Source: Acridotheres tristis
Lineage: Eukaryota > Chordata > Aves > Passeriformes > Sturnidae
NCBI GenBank assembly: GCA_037013685.1
Contig: CM072885.1
Span: 67,931,785-67,995,784 of the forward strand
Length of the DNA stretch: 64,000 bases
Reading direction: 5' to 3'
The position numbers and the translations under genes are program-made. The stretch's first letter is position 1, and each line of letters begins with the position of its first letter. Below, one piece after another: positions 55,501 through 64,000 of the stretch. Under the pieces are notes generated by a model. That model ran no database searches and was not told where the DNA came from. It was given only the letters and a program-made list of their open reading frames with translations.

Positions 55501-57964
55501 TGAGCCCAGCAAGAGCAAACAGTTACACAGGCAGCACCAAGTGATTTAGCAAGCACTAAAGATAATGCCACATACTTAACCCAAGGTTTGTACTATTCTA
55601 ACAAAACATCCAAATACCTTTACAAGTTTTATATTTCTGTGGAGTTTTCTTTCCTCTGGGAACCCCAAACTATTTTATAAGTAGATTTACCTGTTATTCA
55701 AAGGCTGTTTAAACACAGAGCTGAGGTACCTCTTTCAAGTGTAATGGAGCAGATGTTCCTAACACAGGCCTTTGCTACTCCACAGTTTAAAAGGAGTGGA
55801 AAAGAGTTGATGCAATTGCTGGTGGAAAAGCTGCACACAATAGAACTCCCCAGTTTTGATTTCTGATATCTCTAGGTAAACAGCCTTGATGACTTGAGAA
55901 AAGCAAGGTAATGTTCTGTTAACTTCAACGGAAGGAAAAGATAGCGATGGGTTAAACATGGAAATGCAGGGGCAGCTCAGGAGACTGAGTGTCTCCTCTA
56001 GACTACAGCTGGCCTCTGGGGCCTTTTCATGCCACTCACTCTTTCAGGCCACATTCTGTAGCAAGGGAAAAAAAGGTATAAGGTAGCGTATGTGAGCTCC
56101 CTGCAGTAGTTTAAATCTATTTGCTTTCAAGGCATACAAACCCCACTCTGACAATTCCTGCTCAGTTACAGCACGTGTCAGGTGGACACCTCCATGCAGC
56201 CCCACTTACTCCACTGGGATCTGTGTGGCTCCAAAAGCACAGCTGAACTCTTTGATTTATCAGGCTCTGCTAGGTTTACTCTTGGCATGTCTAGGATCAT
56301 GATTCCCCCTGCACTGAACAGAAAACACTAATTCTGGTTCCACCTTTTTAATGAACAAAGGGTAAAGCTCTTTCTTCCTTACCTCTATGCAATTTTGGAA
56401 GAGTAACAGTGCATTTGTGGTGGTGTGTTCCTATTTAAGAATTTTTGGATACATCTAACATCTGAAACAAAGCCTACCTGGTCAATTCCTGCATTTTTGG
56501 ATCACAGGATAAGAAACTCACCTCCATACTCATTGTGCTGTTTCCTGTCATGCCAGCCTTTACACAGCTGCCACAAGTCCACTGAACATCAATCTAACTG
56601 CTGGAAGTTGTTTAGGGGTCTGCTGTCCCAATAATTACAAATCCAGCCCAAACTGCTCAGTTTAGTACGTGTTGTTGTGTTTTAGTCTGCATGTTTTTCA
56701 AATTTTGCTGGTAATGCCTCCAAACATTTTCTTTAATAGCAGTGGTATGTGTCAATTACCCCTTTGCTATGTAATTTTGGCTGTTTTCAAGTCCACTGCC
56801 CATTTTTGCCTTACAAAGGGTCCAAAAAATTTCATTAGTTAAAATGCACCGGCAGCATCCTAGGAAACAGGTCATTCCAAACAAATATAAATTTGAAATA
56901 CATTTGCTTTCCAAGAATATAAATCCTGTTTAATTTCTCCCATTACTTAATTCCTTTGCATTAACTCACAACCTATAGAGAAAATATTTCATTAAAGGGA
57001 TTGACTGGTACTCCTGCACAAATAATCTTTTGGATATTATTAAAAAAATTCCTTATAACAATAAACAGTGACCAAGGGGTAGAACAGAAAGAAAAGAGAA
57101 ACAACTCTGTCATACTAGTTTTTTTTCCACGTATGAAAGAGTAACACCTCACAGTAACAAAACCAAAAGTGAACAATTTGCTTTCCAAGGAGTCTCACAC
57201 CCATGCAGGCAGAGTAAAAGAAAAGAGCTTGTTCTGGAGACCAGACCAGGCAGGAATATTACTCAAATATAATAAATTATTTACATGGGCATTTCATTCT
57301 AAAAGCCTGTCAGATTGATTTATTGCCACATCATTTATGTACAACTCACTTCAGTCCTTGCAAGGCAAAGACAGCAGGGTTTTTAACCCAAGAGTGATGG
57401 TTTGGGACTTGCAGGGAAAAGCAGCCTGTCCAGTTGTGAGCAGAAAGCCTGCAGATTTCCCAAATGCAATTACCAGGCACGAAATTAATCCAGCCAGGAA
57501 ACGAAACCATCTGAACTCTGAGCACTGTGGGAGATCTGTCAAACTGTGCAGCACAAACCCCACGGTGATCACAGGCACAGATGACACTTCTGGCAGCAAG
57601 ACCCTATTAAGATGACACACTAATTAAGCTGGGACGAAAAACCTAAGGCTCTTAGGCTCTGTTTTGCTCCAGGTTGACACTTGCTTATTGTTAAATGAAA
57701 AATCATTTACCCTTGAAATTGGCAGGATACTTGAGGTATGGGCAAGCCTGTGTCTATTTCCATCCTTCTGCCTTCTTAACAGTATAAGTTTAAATTATCT
57801 CTTTTTTTGGGGGGATATCTTAGGGCAGAAGTGCTTAGATACTATAGCATGCACCATATAATTCTACAGAAATTAATTTAAAGCGGACTCTCTGCTTCTA
57901 CAGTTGAAAGGGAAGTTCGGGTTATCTAGACCTCAGTGGATATCAGCCTGCCAGTGGTCTGAAT

Positions 57965-58075
57965 TAGAATATAAATTGTAATTATAATATAAGATGCAAT
58001 AATATAATAACATATACAGTATAGGCAATATATAATATGGTGAAATAGTATAACATAATTACTATATGAGCTGTA
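57965..58075. repeat. AT-rich low-complexity tract
   Basis: About 110 bases made almost only of A and T, with repeated 'aatata' and 'taatata' words. It sits about 300 bp from the start of the CpG island. Confidence 0.8.
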
Positions 58076-58386
58076 TTCATGGCAAGAAGATACTAATTTA
58101 AACAGTGATAATTTACATGTCAATAGGAGTCATTCCTTGTGTAGTCTGACAGACCTAACCCATTTGCCATAATCGCTCGCTTTAGTGTCCCCTGGGAGAA
58201 AGGGCTAAGGAAGTCGATGCTGCTGTTGGCTCCTTACACCCTGAAATCATAGCAAATCCAATTGGAAGGATTTTTCATGGAACGCTGTCCGGCCGAGGCT
58301 CCTTCAGGAAACACCGGCCCCGCGTACACCCCTGGCCCGCCGGGCGGGGCCGCTCAGCAGCCGCTCGCAGGGGAGGCTCGGGTTCG

Positions 58387-58434
58387 GTGCCCGGTTCCGT
58401 GCCCGGTTCCGTGCCCGGTTCCGTGCCCGGTTCC
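58387..58434. repeat. 12-bp tandem repeat in CpG island
   Basis: Four perfect copies of gtgcccggttcc, close to and downstream (in the RAD52 sense) of the putative RAD52 exon 1 donor at 58464. Confidence 0.93.
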
Positions 58435-58463
58435 CAGCCGCCCCCGCGCCCTGCCCGCCGTAC

Positions 58464-58530
58464 CTAAGCCCTGCCGCAGCCCGTTCGCAGTTCCCGCCCG
58501 GAGCGGCCGCTACGGCGCCGGAGAGCGGCC
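58464..58530 (-). other. RAD52: putative RAD52 non-coding exon 1
   Basis: Inferred from a good minus-strand donor (AG|GTACGG) at its lower border, inside the CpG island, and from the need for an upstream non-coding exon. The upper limit is a guess. Confidence 0.4.
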
Positions 58531-58689
58531 AAACTTCGCTGGGGGCGCGCGCGCGGGCGGTGACGCACGCCGGGGGCGGGGCGGGGCGGGCCGAGGGAAG
58601 CCCCGCGCGGCCAGCGAGCGCGCGCGCCGGGGGCGGGGCGTGCCGGGGGCGGGGCCTGCGCGTGTCTCGCGCCGGGGGCGCGGGAGGGA

Positions 58690-58826
58690 GCGGCGGAGGA
58701 GAAGCGGCGGGAGCGCAGCGGAGCCGAGCCCGGCCCAGCGGAACCGAACCGAGCCCGACCCGGCATTGCTCAACGCGCCAGGCGCGGCCAGCGCCGCCCG
58801 TCCCCTCCCCGTGGGATGACAGGCAG
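58690..58826 (+). other. ERC1: putative ERC1 non-coding exon 1
   Basis: GC-rich sequence ending at a consensus donor, ggcag|gtgagg. ERC1 (ELKS/RAB6-interacting/CAST family scaffold) is the next gene in this orientation in vertebrates, and its start codon lies in a later exon tens of kilobases away. The left limit is unknown, and a second donor, cgcag|gtgggt, at 59013/59014 could serve an alternative first exon. The identity rests on synteny, not on coding sequence. Confidence 0.5.
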
Positions 58827-61800
58827 GTGAGGGGCCGCTCTCGGGGCGGCGGGGGTCGGGTTAACGCGCCTTGCCGTCCGCTGGGGGGAGCCCGGGGCGG
58901 GGCGGGGCCTGCGGGCGCCGGTAGCTGTGCGAGCAGCCGCCGCGCTGGGCAGGGGCTCCGGCGGCGGCCGGGCAGGGTCCGGCGGGGGCTGTGGTCGCGG
59001 AGCCGCCGCGCAGGTGGGTCCGGGCCCGCGGGCGGCTCGCCCCGGGGCTACGCGGGTTGTGTCCGGGCAGAGGGAGGGGGCGGCCCGGGGGGGGTGTTGG
59101 GGCCTCTCCCCGCCGGGCCCCGCACGTTGTCACCGCCCGGGGCGGGGCGGCCCCGATCCGGCCCCGGGGAGCGCGGCGGGGCGGCCGCATCGCCCCGCGG
59201 GCCCGCGTCCTGCCGGGCGCTGCTCGCGGCCGGGCGGGGTCTGGTCGTGCCTCGCACGGGCGGTCATTCCTGCTCTGCCAATTCGCCTTCCCGGCCGTGT
59301 TTTTCCGCCCCTCCTCATGCAGCCTGTCCTTGGGAAGCGCACGCTTTTGTTATCTCAGTCACCTCATCCGAGGTAATGGGGAGCGATGTCTTTCTGCCCA
59401 GACCTTGTTGCGGTGCTGGATTTTTAATGTTTTTTTTCTTTGAGCGCTGCCTGGTGAGTTTCATGTATTTTACTGCATCTACTACGAACCAGTGTCAGCT
59501 GACACGGTGCTTTGTTTCTGAGTCTGCTGCCATCCTGAAGCCTGTGTCAGGAATTGCTGCCCTTCCACATCTGTCTCGTTTGTAATGTGAGCTGTGAAGG
59601 TTTCTTAGGAAGCACACGATTTATTTAATCTAGAATGTTGCATGTGCTCTGTAAGTTTCATGTTACGGTTTGTGTTCGTGCTGGTACGGTGTGAAATGGT
59701 TTAAAGGGAAGCCCAGGTGGAAATAGGAGACACTGGGAGATGCAAAGATTTAAAGAAACACCTGAGGAGGTGCTGATGGTGGTGGGAAGAAGTACAGAAG
59801 CCGAGAGAATGAAAGCAAATGGATGAAAATAGAATTGTTCTGAAGAACAATGTGTCTTTTACACGTTTTGGGGGCCACGCTCAAATATACAGAGTGGTCA
59901 TAGCTGGATAGTGTGTTACCTCAGGTCCAACAGGCTGTAACCACAGAAAGTTGTCTGGTTTGGCTGTGGTGTTGTAATTCTTAAACAATGGCCAGCTGGG
60001 CAAGGATGTCTGCAGCAGTAACCTCCACCAGCTGCCTGCCCTCCTTTGCTCCCTGAGATTATTGCGTCTGTAGCCGTAGGTGGCTGCACACACATCTCCT
60101 CCTGAGCTACAGCCTGACACGGTACTGGAGTTTGTGTTGGAAACTGCAGCAGCTCGGATGTGTGCCCCAATTCAGGGTCAATTATGAGTCAGCACCCTTC
60201 GAGCCATTCCAAATAGGACGAGAAGAGAGAAATCGCCACCTTGCCCGTGCTGCTGTGAGTAGAGTTGGTAGTAAAATAAGGGATTTATTTTTCGGTAAGG
60301 GAAGCAATGATTATTTAGTTAGCAGCTGTACTGAATGTAGTTCGCTTCTGGAAGCACAGTTCAGAACTTTATCACAGAACAGCAGTTCCCAGAATAGTCA
60401 AGTCTATGCCTACTATATCATCCAGAAATGTGGAACTGTCTGAATCCATCAAGCTGCAAGAGGGGCTGCAGCTAGAAAAAGGTTGGGATCTGCAGAATGA
60501 AATGTGAGTTTATGATAATCTTTGATATAATTTGAACTTCTTCCACCACTTCTGGGAAGCCAATTTAGCTGTAATTAAATCACTTTTGGGATATTAGCAC
60601 AAGCCTGAACTGAAGAAAGCCTGCTCTCTGGGCTGTATTAAAGCGTCAAGTTTTTCATAATTTTTAGCATTCTTTTTGATCCTGTCATGAGCTTTTTTGA
60701 GATTTGGTTCACGTAACTTTTCATCTGTAATATGTGGCTAATGGCCTGATTAGCAAAAAAGGCAGGTTTGGTATTTATGTGGCCTATTCCCTTTTACTGA
60801 ACTGCAAATCTTGGTGATGAGAGAAACCCTAACTGGTTTTTTGAGGGGACGTTGGTATTTAGTGTGTGGGTTTTTTTTTTTCTTTCTTTCTTTCTTGCTT
60901 TGACTTTGCCACTTTCTCAGTTCCTGGTAGCAGTTGTGTGCTGCTGTATGAATAGAAATATTTCACCATGCCATTGTAACCAGTGTGTGCTGCTATTCCT
61001 TACTTTGTGAAGCAGGATACTCTCCCATTGTTATCTCTCATCCCCTCGCCCCTCCCTCTTTTCAAGCCTGTTCCCCTAAAAACCTCTCTTGGGTGACAGT
61101 TTTGTTTCAGCTCTTACCTGGCTAAGCCACTGGAGAATTGTGTTCTATTTGGAGGGTCTGGCTTGTTTTAGCTGAGTGTGGTCTGGTCAGAAATATAAGT
61201 GTGGGGGAGATGCACGTGGATTTTTAAATAATAGAACCAAGCCCAGAGTGTGGGTTCTTGACTCTTGCTGGCCAGTGAGGTGAGGAAGGGTGGCCAGTGA
61301 GGTGAGGAGGGGTGGCCAGTGAGGTGAGGAAGGGTGGCCAGTGAGGTGAGGAAGGGTGGCCAGTGAGGTGAGGAGGGTTCCATCATTGCTGCCTGTTGAA
61401 GCCAGGAGTTGAACTCTGGTGTGCAGTGGGCTGCTGTGTGGCAGTAGTAGAGCAGGAGATCTTAGGAAATCCAGTGCTGATTTAGCAGTAGTGATGTTTT
61501 TAGCACGTGGGTTATGTCAATATCGTTAGCCCGGCGTTGTTGTCAGGGTGAGATTATGATGGAATTTCTGTAGCTGGAGCATGCTTTGCCTTGCACTGTG
61601 ATGTTGCCCGTGGTGACTTTAGGCTGGTTGTCTACATGGGTTCACTGGTGCTTCTAAGCACTTCTGGGCTTCTGAAATATCTTTAGTGCTTTTAACATTT
61701 TGTTTCTGCTGTTAGGAAGTGGGTTGTTGATTGCATGCCACCTGTGGGAAAGAGAGAAACAGCCATGGATGCAAACACATAGGATTTATTGACTTAATAC

Positions 61801-64000
61801 TCTACAATGAGCCTATAAACTCTTTAGCCATACAGTGACAGAAAATTAACATCTACTGGTCTTCAATATTCTAGATAATTACAAGAGTTAGAGTTATTTA
61901 ATCAGTTTATCCCTAGGAAGTGATATATGTGATATAAGTGATATGTTGAAGTTCTGATACCTGTTGCTTTTCATGTTTTGCCTTTAAAAAGGCCACATGA
62001 GGATATTTTTTTTTCTTCACATCTGCTTTAAATTTAGAGACTTATAATTATGTCCCAGTCATTGCACAAAAGAGATCCTGGTGCACCTAGCCAGACTTCC
62101 TACACATGAGTAAATAAAGATTTAGCTGAAATATATATATTTATTATAACAATCATAATAAGCCTTTTTTTTGTGGTTTTGTTTATTTGGGAAAGGAGCT
62201 AGAAAGGGATGGAACTGTGATGGTGACAGCAGACTGTGCTGCTATCAAGACTTATAATAATATAAGTATTAGGGATATTATAAGAAACAAAGCTTGATGT
62301 CAGTTCAAACTGCTTTTGCAAAGAAAGTGCTGTAGAGTAGAGCATGTGCTGTGTTATGTCTTCCTTGTTGAGTAAGTGGATCCCATGAAATGAATTGTGT
62401 ACGTGTGGGAAAGAAATTGACTGGGAAACTGATGAATGAATATTTCTGGCTCTCACTTACAGACTTGCAGGTGGTGGTTGCTGGATGGGATACCTCGTGG
62501 GACTGGGAAACAGAAAGGTGTCTAAAAAGAACAGGGAATTACGATGTTATTATGTTCTATAGTGACTTCAAGTGTATGGGTGCCATTTTTGCCAACCTTT
62601 CAGATGTAAGAAGTGTTTAACAGGAATGTCCCTTTCTGTTTAGAAACAAAATGGTCCCTTGACAAATGAATGCTGTCTTTTTCCCCTAAAACTGTTAGGG
62701 TCAGCGTTGATGACCTGCCTTTTACAAAACATATTTAATGTGTCAAAGTCACCTGAAGAATGTTGGGGATTTCTGGGATGCTTTTCTGGGAAGATTTCTC
62801 TGTCTGTGTGTATGGTGGAGAATGCATCAATTCACATTTTGTGTTTGGTGAGACAGAACAAGGGCTCTGTTACACTCAGTGAACCTGGCAGATGTGCAAG
62901 TAGCTGAACTTAATTTAAAAAATACAAAACAAACACCACCACCATCCCCCCAGCTTTTAAAAAGGATTGGATATAAACAGATGACAGTGTTTCAGCATTT
63001 ATTTATGTGCTCTTTAGCAATGGGGAAAATTCTAATATGAACGGTTGCTTTTTTGTCTTATTTCTGTCTTAATTTCATTCATCCTTATTGCTTTCTTGCT
63101 GTCAAGTCCACAAGGACATTTTGATAAACAGCCCTGAACTCCATGAGTTCAATGCCTTGTGTCCAGCATTGGCTGGCTTGCTGTTTCCAGAGTAAACTTG
63201 CTTCTGTCCTTTTTGTGTGTAATAAGTCATGAATTTAATGTGAAAAGTAGTGAGCCTTCTTACCTCCCAAACCTAGACAAACCTAAAATCTACAACATAG
63301 CTCTAAGAGACAGAGGCTTCACACTTTATATAAAAAGTAATGTAGCAGCCATAGGTTTTGTAGCTCTGATGTGGACTAGGAAGTAACAGGAATTCATTTT
63401 TTCTCTTGGTTAGTAAACCTCTAAGTTGTGGTGAATCACGTCAATTCTCTCATTATACCCACTATTTGGGTTCCTGGCAGAGTTTTATTGGAATGTAAGC
63501 TTTTCTTTATTTTGGAATTTCATCTTTCCTACCTGCCCTCCCCTCTGTTCTGTCTACTCTGCAGTCTCTGTCCTACTGTGTAATCTAGACATACTTGCCA
63601 TTAACTATTCGGGTGTGAATTATGTAAATGGGAACAATTGCTACCTCTGTTAATGAAATCTAATGTGTCTGCTACACTCCTTTATCAGATTAAGATGCCT
63701 CCTGTCAAGGCTGACTTTGCTTTTCTTATGAAGCTGACATTCAAAGCTTTCCTTGTGCACGGAGGAATCAGTGTGACAAGGAAGTTCTGTCTTCTGGAAG
63801 CTGGATCAGTGGCTGCCAGTCTGCTGCTGGGAGGCTCTAGAGGAGTCCTGGGCTGTGAGATGCACTTGCCTGCCTGGTCTGTGATCCCACTGACCCATTG
63901 CTGACTATCTGCACTGATGCTATTGAGGAATTGTCTCCATAGATGTTGCAGTTTGTCAGCTGGTGTCGTTCCTGAACAGAAATTACAGCAAAGAAATTCA
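58827..64000 (+). other. ERC1: ERC1 intron 1, partial
   Basis: After the CpG island there is non-coding, AT-rich sequence to the end of the window. No ERC1 coding exon is recognisable; the first coding exon is expected beyond 64000. Contents noted: a short (TTTC)n tract near 60880 and a 22-bp minisatellite at 61269-61378. Confidence 0.55.
61269..61378 (+). repeat. 22-bp minisatellite
   Basis: Five tandem copies of tggccagtgaggtgaggaaggg, differing only by A/G changes and one base at the end. Each copy carries GAGGTGAGGA, close to a consensus 5' splice site in the ERC1 sense. Confidence 0.93.

Larger units (their letters stand above)
52510..58463 (-). other. RAD52: RAD52 intron 1
   Basis: An interval of about 6 kb between the RAD52 start exon and the CpG island. 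It is mostly AT-rich single-copy-looking sequence with no recognisable exon, RNA gene or CR1. An extremely A/T-rich tract lies at about 57,965-58,075. No ORF here looks like a known protein. Confidence 0.6.
58290..59300. promoter_or_regulatory. CpG-island divergent promoter of RAD52 and ERC1
   Basis: About 1 kb of very GC- and CpG-rich DNA with several GGGCGGGG Sp1-type boxes (cluster at 58571-58590), a CRE-like TGACGCA at 58561 and no TATA box. A minus-strand donor 'cttag|gtacgg' at 58463/58464 fits a non-coding RAD52 exon 1. A + strand donor 'caggcag|gtgagg' at 58826/58827 fits a non-coding ERC1 exon 1. Gene order in other vertebrates supports divergent transcription. Start sites cannot be read from sequence. 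Confidence 0.7.

Noticed and set aside
58262..58819. 185-aa open frame starting just before the CpG island
   Set aside because: Composition artefact; it crosses the 12-bp repeat and the putative first exons of two genes.
58560..59585. 341-aa open frame on the + strand, with overlapping frames on both strands
   Set aside because: It lies in the CpG island. High GC removes stop codons by chance; the peptide is Gly/Arg/Ala low complexity and several frames are open at once.
1..64000. tRNA, rRNA, microRNA, CRISPR or operon-like structures
   Set aside because: Nothing recognised on reading both strands. A covariance-model search would be needed to exclude small RNAs.

Overview
This is vertebrate nuclear DNA, almost certainly from a bird. 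It has multi-exon genes with GT-AG introns, short introns, few repeats, and the 3' ends of CR1 retrotransposons (the dominant avian LINE). The gene order WNK1(+) - RAD52(-) - ERC1(+) is the conserved vertebrate order, known in human on 12p13.33. The species cannot be named from the sequence. There is no prokaryotic, CRISPR or plasmid content.

Layout. (1) Positions 1-42,400 hold the 3' two-thirds of WNK1 on the + strand. I resolve 25 coding exons from 1118 to the stop at 39756. All splice phases agree, giving about 2,265 residues, followed by a 3' UTR of about 2.6 kb with proximal and distal poly(A) signals. The kinase domain lies upstream of the window. The exon set includes the neuronal exons 8B and HSN2, the alternatively spliced exons 9-12, the PF2-like (CCT) domain, four RFxV-type SPAK/OSR1 docking motifs, the C-terminal coiled coil and two Cys-containing mini-exons near the 3' end. 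(2) Positions 42,400-44,040 are a short convergent intergenic gap. (3) Positions 44,040-58,500 hold RAD52 on the - strand. Ten coding exons run from the ATG at 52507 to about 44993, with a probable non-coding first exon near 58464. The C-terminus is uncertain. (4) Positions 58,290-59,300 are a CpG island, probably a divergent RAD52/ERC1 promoter. A first non-coding ERC1 exon probably ends at 58826, and the rest of the window is ERC1 intron 1.

Function. WNK1 is a chloride- and crowding-sensing kinase that activates SPAK/OSR1 and so controls cation-chloride cotransporters. RAD52 is a single-strand annealing protein. ERC1 is a scaffold of presynaptic active zones, cortical platforms and NF-kB signalling. 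They are neighbours by conserved synteny rather than one pathway.

The region is ordinary conserved gene space, and I found no new biological system. The observations most worth checking are: six consecutive phase-0 cassette exons in WNK1; apparent loss of the two Nedd4-type PY motifs known from mammalian exons 11 and 12; an RFQV docking motif split by an intron; a perfectly periodic G-quadruplex minisatellite in the RAD52 3' UTR; a diverged RAD52 C-terminus; and an intronic minisatellite made of repeated splice-donor-like sequence.
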